From NCBI GenBank assembly GCA_023105745.1, contig JALGQZ010000013.1, positions 21,055,105 to 21,119,104 on the forward strand: 64,000 bases of DNA, written 5' to 3'. The notes beneath the pieces are model-generated. The model was not told the origin of the DNA. It ran no database searches and worked only from the letters and a program-made list of their open reading frames with translations. Shown in pieces: positions 46,829 through 59,324 of this stretch (position 1 is its first letter; each line of letters opens with the position of its first letter). The position numbers and the translations under genes were made by a program. This DNA is from Austropuccinia psidii. Taxonomy: Eukaryota; Basidiomycota; Pucciniomycetes; Pucciniales; Sphaerophragmiaceae.

Positions 46829-48537
46829 TAGAATCACAAAAGAAGGAGGAAGCCAGATTAAAATATCAGAAATTATTTCTGATATTTTTGATTCTATCCC
46901 AGAATTGTATGAAGCTATAATGGATGTAAAAAGTCATATTTCTAATAAAAATTCATCAATTTGTAACAATTTCTAAAACAAATCACTTGAGTCTGAGCCA
47001 AATCAATGAAACACTTATCTGTTTTGAAGACATTTTAAGAACAATTAAAAAATCCAATAATGATAAGTATTTTGGAAATAAGATAAATGAACAATCTGCC
47101 ATTATTAAAGAATTAACAGATAAATATTCTAAGATCAATATTGATGACATAATTGAAACAAGAATTAAGCAAGCCATAAATATTATCAAGACAGATAACA
47201 AGAAAGTCCTTGATGACATTTCAAATTCATTTACTGCAGTAAAGACATATACCATTGACTTTAAAAAGTGTTTTGATGCTTCACAAGCAGAAGTATCAAA
47301 ATTATCAATGAAATTGAATCAAGTCACTGCTGATACTACAAGACAGACAGAGTTATGGCAAGAGCTGACACATAAAGAATACATGTATAAAATTGAAGTA
47401 ATAAATTTAATACAAGCCTTCCAACATGAATACAGAAATTCCCAAAGGTGTAGCAGCAGTAAAATGAATGATATTGAAAAAATACTGAACACCTTACCAA
47501 GAATGTCTACACCTGTGAGTCAAAATTAGGGCACAAAAATTCCAAATCCACAAGTATTGGATTTTGATAATTCACAGTTAAAACATGAATTGTCCACTTC
47601 TTTTCATAACTTGGAACCATCAATGGGCCAAGAACTTTTGAAAGAAGTACCAAAACTTAAAGAATGGCCTCACTTCAGTGGTGAAGAAGAATATGACCAT
47701 ATGGAATTTATCAGAGGAATTGACATTATTAAAGCAGATTTTGAATTACCAGAAAGATTGGTAACAGCAAGATTTAACACCTTGTTTACCAGATCAGCTC
47801 ACAGATGGTATATCAAATTAAGACAAGAACATGGACACCAAATCTGGACTTGGTGGAAAACCCAAATTATCAACAAATGAAACAATGATTCTTGGAGATT
47901 TGAAGTGGAGACAGCCTTTTAATATGCCAAATTTAATGCTGATGAAGACAAAGCTTTACCATGGTTTTGCTAACAAAAAGACAGATTAAAAGCATTGTAT
48001 CCTGACATGTCAGAATTTATGATGCACAGAAAGATTCTGAGACAATGTGGAGGTTCCTTAGAGCATGCTGTCAAAAGCAGGACTACTGAACAATCTTCAG
48101 CAGAAGATATTATCAATATATTAGAAGAAGTAACCACCAGAACCAAGATTGGGTCTAGTAGGGTGAATCTCAAAGCAAGGTTCAATACACCTTGGAAAGA
48201 TTCTGTGAATTAAAATCCCAAAGAAAATTCTAATAATGTTAAATATAAACCTTCAGATATAATCAGAAAGTGCCATATTTGACAAAGCACCATCCACTTA
48301 TCCAATACATGTCCAAAAAGGGGGAAAATCAATGAAATCGACATTGAAAAAGAACCTGATGTTGAAAAAGACAATAATATTGAAGAAAATTCAGATGATA
48401 ATTCATCAATTTTTTCTGAATCTTCAAAGGATATAGAAATTATCAATGCCACCTTTGACATCATGAAATCTTACTCCCACTTGCCACAATTGAGAAATGG
48501 TCAACTTGATTTGTCAAAAATTCAAGATGCACAACTT
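46234..48537 (+). pseudogene. gag of element A3
   Basis: ATG at 46234 (MPSTRSGASYNP). Open to about 46790, then disturbed by the 19-nt deletion; open again 46987-47526, 47557-47877 and 47995-48210. Stops include TAG 47527, TGA 47878, TAA 47920, TAA 47970 and TAA 48211. The capsid region WPHFSGEEEYDHMEFIRG is recognisable near 47665. The zinc knuckle has a TGA in place of its second Cys (48279-48281). Confidence 0.85.
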
Positions 48538-49146
48538 ATGAAAACCAAACCAAATAGGGGAAAGGGCTATACAGCTGGTAACTCCTGTATAACAGAAGTG
48601 GTAATTCATAACAAACCCACTAAACCTTTACTTGACCCAGGAGCCTTCTTCTCTTGTGTTGGCAAATCTTTTCTTAAGACTTGTGTACCAAATTTTGAAT
48701 ACCACTTACTACCAATTGAGGGCATAAAATTCAATAGTGCAAGTAATCCAATGAAAGCATTGGGAATCTTTGAGACCAATATCATATTCCCAAATATTAA
48801 TGGAAATTTAGTAATCACTTTTGAATTTGTTGTTAGGGAAAATTGCTTTAGTACCCATTTTATATTTTGAAATGACTATTTGATCATGTATGGAATAGAC
48901 TTACACAACAACAAAGATAGATACTTTACTATTGGTGACAATAAGCGTCAAAAATTTGCCTTTTTGCCATTTAAAAGACAAATTACACTAATTAAAGTAG
49001 CAGCAGTCAACTTAGAGTTGGAAAGATTCAAATCTGCACAGCCAAATGAAGCTTAAATAAGCCTTCATCTGACTGATAATCACGAAAATTAACTTTCTGC
49101 CCTTTTATATGACCACAGAGGAGCATTTTCATCAGACAAAGAATTT
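48538..49146 (+). pseudogene. Protease and linker of A3
   Basis: In frame with the end of Gag from 48463. Active site LLDPGAFFSC (DPGA 48634-48645) and LLPIEGIKFNSASNPMKAL. Ends at TGA 48868 (GGA in A2). Further TAA codons at 49054 and 49090 stand where A1 has GAA. Confidence 0.8.
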
Positions 49147-50019
49147 TTGGGTACAATTATTGGTCATGAAGTTGAAATCATCCTTAATATTGAGAGACCT
49201 TATCCACCACTCTTAAGAAGACCTGCATATCCAGCAATTCCTAAATCAAGAGAACCTCTAGAAACTCATATTAAACAACTCTTAGATCTTGGTGTAATAA
49301 GAAAGCTTGGCCACAATGAAGAAGTAGAAATAACTACACCAGTCATAGTGGCATGGCATAATGGAAAATCTAGAATGGTTTGGGACTTTAGAGCTCTGAA
49401 CACTTACACTGTTCCAGACAGGTACCCAATACCAAAAATCCCAATTTCCCTTACTCAAATATCTCAAGCAGTGTATATAACCACTATGGATGCCCTTAAA
49501 GGATCTCATCAAAACCTAGTGACATCAAGAGCAAGGAAATACTTGAGAATTATTGTTCATTGTGGAGTGTATGAATACTTGAGGATGCCCTGTGGTATCA
49601 AAAATGCACCCTCACACTTCCAAAGAATGATGAATGAAATCTTCCCTGAAGAACTCTCAGAGGGATGGTTAATCATTTACATTGATGACATTATTGTCTG
49701 TTCCAAAACTTGGGAAGAACATATGTACAGATTATCCAGAGTTTTGACAAAAATCCAATCTGTCAACATGAAAATTTCCTTAAAGAAATGCCATTTTGGA
49801 TTTAAAGAGCTTAAAGCACTGGGACATGTAGTATCTGGTTTATCCCTTGGAATTGACAAAAACAAAGTTTCAGCAGTATTTCTGAAACCTATTCCCCATA
49901 ATAAGAAAGAAATTAAGTCAAACTTGGGGTTTTCAGGATATTACAGGCAACATATTAAATATTTTGCATCCATAGCAAGACCTCTTTAAAAATTATGTGA
50001 CAAAGACACTGTATTTGAA
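49147..50019 (+). pseudogene. Reverse transcriptase domain of A3
   Basis: 280 open codons to TAA 49987. Contains RPYPPLLRRPAYPAIP, ELLD-like [39 protein letters not shown] and an intact catalytic YIDDIIVC at 49678-49689. This is the longest undamaged stretch of A3. Confidence 0.9.
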
Positions 50020-50687
50020 ATGACTGTTGACAGAGTCAAATCCTTTGAATCTCTGAGACAAGCCTTGACCACTGCTCCACTCTTACTGATGCCAGACTTT
50101 AAGCTGCCTTTTAAGCTTTATATGGATTCATCAGGTGATGGACTTGGTGCTGAACTTCATCAAGTCCAGATTATCAATGATAAACCTGTGGAAGGACCCA
50201 TATGTTTCATATCCAGGAAAATCAAACCAACCAAAGCCAGATATGGGGCAAGTCAGATGGAGTGTTTATGCCTTGTTTGGGCTTTAGAAAGACTCAATTA
50301 CTTCCTGAAGGATGTGTTTTTGAAGTAATAACAGATTGTACCACTGTTAAATCACTTTTAAACATGAAAACACCCAACATACATATGCTCAGATGGAAAA
50401 TAGCCATACAAGAGTATAGGGGCAATATGACTATTGTTCATAAACATGGGAATATTCATAAAAAGGCAGATGGTCTAATCAGGTGGCCATTAACAAATAA
50501 TATTGATAATCCTGCTTATGTGCCAGAAGAAGCTTTCCCACAGATCCCAATAGAAGGAATAAGTGTTGAAGACTTGAACACCACCTTCTTTTAAGAAGTA
50601 AGAAACAGTTACACTCAATAAAAGAATTGTAGCATCTTATGCCAATTACTTAACAAATACTGTCAAGAAAACTCTCCAATACATGCC
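50020..50687 (+). pseudogene. RNase H of A3
   Basis: [16 protein letters not shown] (first Asp kept, Ala to Glu nearby), [16 protein letters not shown], then a frameshift near 50310 into [15 protein letters not shown] and [13 protein letters not shown]. Ends at TAA 50592 (GAA in A1), followed by further damage. Confidence 0.85.
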
Positions 50688-52118
50688 TTGGATGAAGTAT
50701 GTAGGAAATCTTATGATGAAGTAAGATTTCACCTACTGGATGGTATAATCTACCACAGGACCAAGCACACCTGTGTCATGACAGTTGTGTACAGGTCATT
50801 AATCAATCTTGTACTGAAAGCATGCCATGACAGCCCCTTTTCCGGACATCTGTCTGAAGACAGAACAGGAGAAAAAGTACAGACCCACATATGGTGGCCA
50901 ATGTGGCAGAAAGATGTTGCAGAGTATTGCAAAACCTGTGACAGATGTTAAAAGGCAAAAGACTTGGAAATATGATCAAAATCCAGGAACCCAGAAGACC
51001 TTGGGAAGTTGTCTATATGGATTGGGTAACTGTCCTACCACCAGGAGGTGACAGAAGTTATAACGCTTGCCTAGTGATTTTAGACAAATTTAGTAAAGCT
51101 CCAATCTTTTTATCATGTCACAAAGATGATACAGCCATGGATACAGCTCTTCTAATATGGAATAGAGTAGTATCATGGACTGGCATATTCACAAATATCA
51201 TTAGTGACAGGGATCCCAAATTCACTTCAGCACTGTGGACAAATCTTCACCAATTATTTGGCACTAAATTGTCTTTCTCTACAGCCTACCACCCACAAAC
51301 TGATGGTCTAGCTGAAAGGATGATACAAACCTTGGAAGACATGGGGAGAAGATTTTGTGCATATGGCCTTGAATTCAAAGATTGTGATGGATTAACTCAT
51401 GATTGGTGTACTCTTCTACCAGCATTAGAATTGGCATATAAGACATCAATTCATGCCAGTACCAATCAAACTCCTGCTATTCTAGAAAACAGATGGAATC
51501 CTAAGTTGCCCCAAGATTCTTTAAGAAAAGATTTGTTTGAAATACATCCTACAGCTGCAAGCTTCAAAGGAATGCTAGACAGAGATAGAAAGCATGCAGT
51601 AAGATTCTTGGAAGACTCATTTGCATATGCTAAAGGTAAATGGGACAAATTACATGCCACTCCAGATTTCAAAATGGGGATTTAGTACTAGTATCCACCA
51701 CCAACTTCAATAACATCAAAGGATGTAAAAAGCTCAAAGACTCCTTTGAAGGACCTTTTTTATTAAAACCCTCCATGAAGAAAATGCTGTTTAAGTAGAA
51801 TTATCTGAAGAACGTAGTAATAAGCATCCTACATTTCCAGTGCGCTTGATAAAGCCATATAAATCTAGTTATGCTGAAAGGTTTCCCTTGAGGAATAAAG
51901 TTCCAAAAGCAATACCTCCTATTGAGACATCTGGTACTAAGAAGATTACCAAAGTTCTTAAAGAAAGAAAATTAAGAGCCAAAAAAGTAAGGGAATATCT
52001 TGTTAGGTGAAGTGACCCAACTTGTGAGGATGAATGGGTAAAAAAAAAGGACATCCCTGAAGCTACCAAACTTCTCAGAAGATTCAGAAATAATAGAAGT
52101 AACAATATTACAAAGTAA
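50688..52118 (+). pseudogene. Integrase and chromodomain of A3
   Basis: [16 protein letters not shown] and CDRC, then a TAA at 50949 and a 17-nt deletion. The core is open at 50945-51685: [41 protein letters not shown] base lost near 51680 shifts the frame; the GPY/F module and chromodomain (EYLVR, DEWVKKKDIPEATKLLRRF) follow with stops. Confidence 0.85.
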
Positions 52119-52130
52119 TATTCCTTTTTT

Positions 52131-52141
52131 AGGGGAGGGAA
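52131..52141 (+). other. Polypurine tract of A3
   Basis: AGGGGAGGGAA immediately before the 3' LTR. Confidence 0.8.
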
Positions 52142-53965
52142 TGTGAGGCTTAGAGGTATTTTCATATACCCAAAAGACCACAAACAAAAAATTAATGTAC
52201 AGACATAAATAAAATAAGTTTATTTACATTATTAAAATAAAAATTAAAATATAAATATGAGTTATATAAATAATCAAAAATTCAATGATAATTTAAAAAT
52301 GAAAATACATTAAATTGGAAAATTGTAAAAACACATTTTTACTTGAAAAAAATCAAGTAAAAATGAATTTTTAACAAAATTAACCAAAATAAAGTAATTT
52401 TAAAAAAGGTTAGATGAATTTTATCATAACTTTTTATCTAACAAATAAACATATAAAATTTATTTCACCATTGCATTCCTTATAAAAAATTAAGTGGGGT
52501 CACCACTGAGTCAAATTTTTGTAACTCAACTCTAAATAATCTTAAATTAAGTGTTTTGTATTTTCTGTATAAAAGTTGAAAATCCTCAAAACCGTAATAC
52601 AATTCACATAAAATGTAGTTTTAATCATCAATTTTTGTGTTAAAATTTAGTTTCTGTGTATATCTCAGAAGTTATGAGGAATTGAAGTATTTTCAATTGA
52701 ATTCAATTGAATTCTCAAAATGTGCACGTGTATTACATAATTGAACTTTGATTTAGATATGAGTTGTCAACTATCACGGTAGTGTATTGTAAAACTCAAT
52801 CAACTTACATATGAAATTTGTAAGTCTAATACATGATGAGCAATTAAAGGAAAAAATAAATTGGAAAGATTAAATTTGGGGGGGGAAAGGAACTCTAGCT
52901 CTAAGGGGGAGCCAGACCCCCAAATTTCTTGCTGACAGGTGTGAGATGTCAAAATCCACACAAAAGTTCATTATGTTTGGCCTGGAATTGAGTCACAGGG
53001 TCTGTGACTCAATTGATGATGAGGTTTCAATACCAACCAGGGTAGTTTTAACTGTTGCCAAGAGGGTAAATCTACCCTTAAGATAGAACAATCTTAGTAA
53101 AAACAGTTTTAACTAGTTTCTACGTCTCTTACACTCATTCTGACTTGTTTTGAAGGCTCTAGGCCAGGTATTACTACAGTAATGGCTGATTTAAGGGTCT
53201 AAAATGGATAAAAATAGCAAGAAACGGCTAAAACCAGCCCTTTTTTCGTTTAAGCCAGGGTTCAATGATACCATAATTGGCTTTTCTGTTGTCAGAGTGT
53301 TTTCCACGACTGACAAGAGTAAATTTTACTTTGGGAGTAAGAAAATTGATGGCTATAAAAGAATGTCTTCTTTGCCCCACTTTTCTCTTCATGTTAGAAT
53401 CTTTTCCTTTTATAATTAGTTTAAACACTGTTAAACAGATCAATGTAATATTCCAACCACCCTTTTTATATCATTTTAAACCTTTTAACCACGTGAAAAA
53501 TCATTATAATCACTGTTTGTAACTCTTATAATCATTTTTACCCCTGAGCCACCCCAAAAGTGAATTAAAGCATCTTTCATCACTGTTAACTTTGTCACTT
53601 TGTTTCCAAATTCACTCTGGTCACTTTTGGGTGTATTTTCTTTTTAAAATATCTTTTTGAAGAATTTTTTCTTTAATTAATTTTTTGCAGTTATTTGCTC
53701 AATTAATTCCAATTGAAATTGCTCTTGAAGAAATTTCTTTTGTAGCCTTAAATATCTCTTGTAGAGTATTTGTGGATAAATCTTGATTGTTATTAAAACA
53801 ATGAATTATTTTTTGATACTTACAAAGTTGAAAACAGTAAAATTGGCATGTTTTCTCTTTAAAAATACTATTTCTTACTATTTTGAGATAACTTTACCTT
53901 ATACAAATTTTGAGGACAGGAAAGGTACTTGACATTTTATCAAAGTTTCATATCCACACCTCACA
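52142..53965 (+). repeat. 3' LTR of element A3
   Basis: 1824 bp. Starts TGTGAGGC and ends CCTCACA, then the CAAAG duplication. TATA box at 53354-53361. Confidence 0.95.
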
Positions 53966-53970
53966 CAAAG

Positions 53971-54617
53971 GGTAAATCCCAATATGCAAACTTGAAATCA
54001 AGGCTTGAAGAACTTTCAAAGCGTAATTAATCTTAAAGCATTGAAGCTACTAGCATTGAAACCTTATCAAAAGTGAAGGTTTGGTGTGTATTGTTATTTT
54101 ATGTGGAAAAATAGCAATTACTTGAAGAATATATTAAAAATCAAATTCTTAATGGATTTGCTTGAAATTTTCACACATATAACAAATCAATGTTTTCATT
54201 GTATAAATCAAATTTCAGACATGTTTTCTAAACGGTTTTGCTTTGTAATTAGCCTGGAAAATTACTCTTTTAATTATACTTAAAGAAGATTATGGTTTCT
54301 TTAAAAAAGAATTAAAAATTGTGTTTCAAAGATTTTCTCTTTGAACTCCATTTTAAGGTTTTCATGTGATGAGATTTACTTTATATAGACTTAATTTATA
54401 TTAAAACATAAAATAATTAATTCAAAAGAGGATAAAAGATACTTGGAGCTAAGAATAACACTGGTAACTTTAAATTGGAATTGAAAATAAGCTACCTTAA
54501 GCTAAGAACCTTATTTTCAGGCATGGTTTTTTTTTTGTTTTCTTCCATAGCTCATCAATCATTCAAACTATATTAGACATTTAAAAAGGTAAAGTTTTAT
54601 TAAATATGAAATCTTAT
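53971..54617 (+). repeat. Probable right part of the family D remnant
   Basis: This sequence was continuous with 43232-43937 before A3 inserted. AT-rich, no gene. I could not find an LTR end or a copy of the ACCAG that precedes 43232, so D may be truncated or may continue beyond element B1. Confidence 0.35.
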
Positions 54618-56033
54618 TGTCAGCCTGTGACTCAAAACCAGAGCACAAGCATTACAGCCACATACCATAAACCAATGGTATAGCCAAAATACCACCAAAA
54701 CATGGAGCTGAGCCAAATCTTCTCAAAAAGTATCAAAACAAAGAGGAAACTTACCCCTTACCAAATATACAAGTCCAATCATCATAGTACAAAGAATAAC
54801 GAAGTTATTCCTGCTCAAGGTTGTGTCTGAGCATAAACCTTAATTTTCACCTCTCATCTGAAATACAGAGTAAGAGGCCCAAACACATCAAATGGGTATG
54901 CAAAATGAAGCTCTAAGCCAGGGCTATCCACTGGTACCAACCAAACTGAGCTAGCACCAGTATTACAGAAGTTATGGTCAAATTCAGGCCAATTAAGGGT
55001 GAATAACATATTTACCTCTCATCTAACTTCTACAGTTTTAGTGTGAGATACTTAAAGTAGGGTCTTTTTGGAAAGAGCACAATCAGGGATATGTGATGTT
55101 GCCATTAATTTACCCATATCTCACCTAGAACAAAGGTTATGAGGCAAACAAGCCCAATATAGCTTTTTGCCTAAAACACACATATGTACAAAAATCTTGT
55201 ACATGGGATACCTTTTCCATATTTAATGATAAGCATACCGAACAAGGTACCATTGTGTAGATCACATACAGGGCTACACACTGAACCAATTCTGAGGTTT
55301 ATATCTCAAGAACTGACAAAGGTATGTCTGTTTGAAGGTCAAACTCTCATAGTTTGGCCAATACAGCCTTACCATGGGATAATATCCCATAACCATGATT
55401 ATGAAGTGTAAAACTGACAAAGAAGCTTGTTTTTACTTCAATACCTCATAGTTCATTCAATACTGGTGTCCCATACAGGTTCTGTACAGCATTCTACGTG
55501 TCATATACGTCAGAATCAAGCTGTGTGGTCCCCAGATGAAGCTTTTCACCCTGTATTGATGAAAACTGCCCAGATGTGGTTTCAAAGCCACATCTGAGCC
55601 CAATACAGGCTATACAGGCCTTTTGTAAACCACAAGCTTGTCTTAGAGAGTGACAAACCTTCACTTCCTCTACGTGGAAAGGTCTAGCAGTCTTTCCCCC
55701 CAATTGCAGGATAAAAAGGGGCCTTTTCACAGCCAGAAAAGGTTTCCTCATCCTTCTTTTGAATTCCTGTGTAGTATAACTGTCAAAAATAGTTCTACTC
55801 TTGGAAAATGAACAGGTATACTTCTAATCTTAAGTATTGTAGACTTTATTATTGTAATCCAACAGGTAAAGCTGCACCCAGGGTTTTCAATAGCACTCAC
55901 CACCACTATCCTTCAATAGTAAAACCATTATTATACTTTAATACCTTTATTTTTAATATTTATAACCATGTCACAGTCATACTTGAAGTTGTAATTAGTC
56001 CTCTTACAGCTTCATCATAGACTCAGCCTGACA
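54618..56033 (+). repeat. 5' LTR of element B1
   Basis: 1416 bp, starts TGTCAGCCTG and ends AGCCTGACA, so its ends form a short inverted repeat. A TATA-like ATAAAAAGG at 55711-55719 recurs in the 3' LTR at 63923. Unrelated in sequence to the family A LTR. Confidence 0.95.
55711..55719 (+). promoter_or_regulatory. TATA-like box of the family B LTR
   Basis: ATAAAAAGG in a context conserved in both LTRs of B1 (63923-63931 in the 3' copy). It lies about 320 bp before the LTR end. Confidence 0.5.
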
Positions 56034-56036
56034 TTT

Positions 56037-56049
56037 TGGGGGCCTTGCC
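56037..56049 (+). other. Primer-binding site of B1
   Basis: TGGGGGCCTTGCC, three bases after the LTR end. The first eight bases match family A although the LTRs do not. Confidence 0.6.
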
Positions 56050-56077
56050 GTGCTTTTTGATCTTTTGGACCTTCAAT

Positions 56078-56645
56078 GTGAGTGTTTTTACTTATTCTAT
56101 TTACTTCTGACATTTTATTTCATCTTCTTAGGCGTAAAAATCATCAAAATATATATAAAACATATCTTATATTATATATTCTCTTTTGGTATATGTGTAA
56201 AACCAACCTCTTTTAGAATTATCATTGATAATAATATGTGAAAAATAACCACTTTAACCTTATTTTTTGTGTGTTTTGCATATAAAAACACATTACAGCC
56301 ATTAATACAGTCCAGGTTTTTAATTAAACAAAGACACCTCTTACTGTAAAGCCAACATTTGAGGCCTGGTGAGGTGTAATCTTGACTCAATTACCCTCTT
56401 ACACAACCACTTTTATACAGAATATACTTGCTAACTACAAGTGAATCTGTGGGATACTGGTATACAAACAGTACACCAGGCATCTGTAAGCTGTAATTCT
56501 GATGTGAAATTGTTAATTCAATTACACTGTAATTATACAGGGCATATTGTAGTCACATAAAAGCCCAGAGGACATTCTTGGAAGTGCAAACAGCATTTTA
56601 AGAAGTCTTAACTGACTATAAGCCCTCTTTTCCTGTTTGATTCAG
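56078..56645 (+). other. Candidate leader intron of B1
   Basis: Donor GTGAGT at 56078. Acceptor TTTTCCTGTTTGATTCAG ends at 56645, with a branch-like CTGAC about 30 nt before it and a pyrimidine tract between. 568 nt, without a convincing ORF. It would remove most of the leader upstream of the accessory exon. Confidence 0.45.
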
Positions 56646-57603
56646 TGGAAGAAAACTACATCCCACTAGAAACCAAGTCACAGGCCAACACCCCAGTGAC
56701 ACCCTCAGAACCAGAGGGCAGCAAGGGCAAAGGAAAGAGGCACAGTGAAGGTCTCATCACAGCCAAGTGGACTCCAATAGCCACTCAGAGGAGTAGAAAA
56801 CCACGAAACTCTGCATAAATACAAGGTAAACCAACCTTAACCACTTGTACAGGAAAAATTACAATTATTAACCCAGTTGTAACCTCCAAAGGCAAACTGC
56901 CCAAATCAGCAGATAAAAAATTTGTACAAGGCACAGTCAAAGGTAAATACCCTAAGAACATAAAGTTTTTGACTGCTTGCACACACTGATATGTCCCCTG
57001 TATACCTCAGAGACCTTGGCTTCCAAAGGAACCAGCCAGAGGACAGAGAAGGCTTGTCCAGAACCAGAAGACCTGGAAGAGGACACCTTGGACACAGTGG
57101 TGGATGGCAAAACAATGAGGGAGATAATATCAACCTTGCCATTCAAACTCCAATTCAACAGGAACCTAAAACCAGAGGACTGGAAGGATATGGATCAAGT
57201 TCTTCAGCTCCACCAACTCCTCAAAGATTTATTTCAATGGAGCATGGACAACAAAAGGTTTAACCGGGCAAGTCACTGGGCAGAACTTGGAGAAAGTTGC
57301 AAGAAGATCTTTCTCAAAGAGATAGACTTCAAAGACCTTATGATAGTCACCAAAGGTTGGAATCCTACCAAGCAGTTCAGACTCCTGGAGGCAAGGGCAC
57401 AGAGGATAAGGGAGAATCAAGCCACTATCCATGCTATAGAAGAACAGTTAACCCAGACAGGGCGTACTCAGATTCCTTCAGGCTCACAAGGAGAAGGCCA
57501 AATCAGCTCTCCAGTGGCTTCACACCATTCAGAAACCAGCAGATCAGTGGCCAAGAGTCACCATTCTTCACAGTTCCAGGAAGTTTCCAGGAGAAGACAA
57601 TGA
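56646..57603 (+). pseudogene. Overlapping accessory frame of B1 with candidate intron
   Basis: Exon 1 (56646-56942) encodes a polar Lys/Pro/Thr-rich segment (VTPSEPEGSKGKGKRHSEGL) with a TAA at 56817. The intron is 56943-57010. Exon 2 (57011-57603) is open to its natural-looking TGA: an acidic start (PEPEDLEEDTLDTVVDGK), a probable helical domain (LKPEDWKDMDQVLQLHQLL, FKDLMIVTKGWNPTKQFRLL), then RIRENQATIHAIEEQLTQ and a Ser/His-rich tail. It overlaps gag in another frame for about 590 nt. Family A has a similarly placed frame with its own GW-H/N-P and LL segment. About 296 codons in all. It may be the ancestral Gag N-terminus or an accessory protein. Confidence 0.55.
56943..57010 (+). other. 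Candidate intron containing the Gag-Pol ATG (B1)
   Basis: 68 nt, GTAAAT to ACCTCAG, with branch-like CACTGAT about 21 nt before the end. The Gag-Pol ATG (56991) lies 20 nt before the end. Splicing joins exon 1 to exon 2 in phase. Confidence 0.5.
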
Positions 57604-59048
57604 GACAAGGGCAAGAACAAAACCTCCTTCAACCAGAGGAGGAAAGAGTCAGACCCCATGATCCAGAAGCTGTTAGATTTGGTGAAAGAAGTACACAAGA
57701 ACCAGAAGTAGTTGTAAACCACTCTAGAATCAGTAGTCCTAGTAATATAAACATTACCCCCACTCAGATTGAACACAACATTGTCACACCTGAGAGTAAC
57801 TTAAACAGTGATGCACTGTGGTTACAAATGTCCCAATATGCTGAACAATCTGCAAAGAAGTCTTCAGAACTTGAAGCTGGCCATGAGAGGATGAAAAAAA
57901 CACAAGCCTCCTTGGAACAGATAGTTAAGAATCTTCAAGAAGGATATGCTCAATTAAGAAAAGCCTCTGAAGAAACCAAAAAAAGACTGAATCTAGTCTT
58001 TGAATAACAACACCATAGCAGAAGGGACAGGGATCGTCTGTATCAAGACATAAACAAACTGTTTAATGTCTACCATAACTCAAAGCCCCATCCACAAGGC
58101 CAAGTTATGGATAACCCATATCAACCAGATGCCATGTTGATGAATAAGGCAAGATCTCCATAAAACTACCAGGATGGAGATGGCATGTCCTATTCAGAGA
58201 AGGAAGCCTTGAAACAGCTTCCTGAGGCCTCAAGCTGGCCCAAATTCTCTGGATCAGGAGAATATGATTGTATGGAACTCATAGATTATATTGATCAACT
58301 CTTCATTGATGTACCAAGCATACCAGACTACTGGATTACTGCTAGATTGAATACTGCATTTAAAGGTCATGCTAGTATATGGTACACAGAAATGAAAGGA
58401 ATCAATGGCACAAGAAACTGGCCATGGTGGAAGAGTCAAATCATCCAAAAGTACAGTAATGGAACTTGGATATGGCAGAAGACAATGCCATTTGAAAATG
58501 ACATATACTCAGTGGACAAAGATCCATATGAGTGGTGTCTTAGACAGTCTAAAAGACTTAAAGCCATTGATCCTCAGATGAAAATCCAAATGAGGAATCC
58601 CAACCTTCTGACACAGCTGCCAGGAGAGCTAGAGCATGCAGTAAAATGCAGATGCAACCAAAATTGCACTCTGGATGACATTTCCAACACCTTACAAGAA
58701 ATAAGGAAAAGGACTAATATAGGGAAATTCACCCCGTATAAGAGCAGTGGTTTCAAAGAGAAACAACCTTTCAGGGTAGAGTTTAAAGACAAACCCAAAG
58801 AAATAGTGGCAGAAGTGTTAAAAAAGAAGAATTCTTGTCACAATTGTGGCTCAACAGAGCACTATGCCAACAACTTTCCAAAGGCAAAGAAAAAAGTATA
58901 TGCCATTGAGAAAGTTCCAGAAGAGGAATCCCCAATAGAGTATTCTGAATCAGACTCCATGGGTGGTGCCATCAGAGAGCCATCTGATGATGATCAAGAC
59001 CCAATAGAGGAATTTCCAGTGGAATACCAAGAGGAAACCCCACTATAA
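56991..59048 (+). pseudogene. gag of element B1
   Basis: ATG 56991 (MSPVYLRDLGF). One frame throughout, interrupted by TAA at 57261, 58005, 58161 and 59046. An Arg/Gln-rich start overlaps the accessory frame; then a coiled-coil-like region (57800-58000, SELEAGHERMKKTQASLEQI); then a capsid domain from 58185 (WPKFSGSGEYDCMELIDYID; WPWWKSQIIQKY near 58420; GELEHAVKCRCNQNC near 58630). The zinc knuckle CHNCGSTEHYANNF has Phe in place of the last Cys (58875-58877). An acidic tail leads to protease. The capsid is clearly homologous to that of family A. Confidence 0.9.
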
Positions 59049-59324
59049 ATTCAGGACATACAGTTGGAAGCAGGCATGCCACAGGACACTGCTAACAAGA
59101 ACTTGTGCAAACACACACAATATGCACAAACATTCCTGGTTACACCAACCAAAGGAATGGCATATATACATGGAACAGCCACAAAAATGACTGTTTGTAT
59201 TGACAATGCTCAATATCCACTGATCATTGATAGTGGAGCACACTGCTCCATAGTGGCCAGAAACTATCTGGATAACCACTTCCCAAACTGGTAAAAACAG
59301 CTCTTTCCCACTAAGGCAAAGAAC
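59049..59324 (+). pseudogene. Protease of B1
   Basis: Same frame as gag, open 59049-59291. Aspartic protease site PLIIDSGAHCSIVARNYLD with the usual DSG triplet (59229-59237), unlike the DPG of family A. TAA at 59292. The linker [19 protein letters not shown] lies downstream, after 59445. Confidence 0.85.

Larger units (their letters stand above)
43938..53965 (+). mobile_element. Element A3: family A LTR retrotransposon, most decayed copy
   Basis: 10,028 bp with LTRs of 1823 and 1824 bp and target duplication CAAAG (43933-43937 and 53966-53970). Same layout as A1 and A2, but with at least a dozen stops and several frameshifts and small deletions. Its LTRs differ more from A1 and A2 than those do from each other (for example GGTATTTTCA for GGTAATTTCA near the start), suggesting an older subfamily. 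Confidence 0.95.

Noticed and set aside
50020..50594. A3 as a possibly active element because its reverse transcriptase is open with an intact YIDD
   Set aside because: Many stops and frameshifts in gag, RNase H and integrase rule out autonomy.
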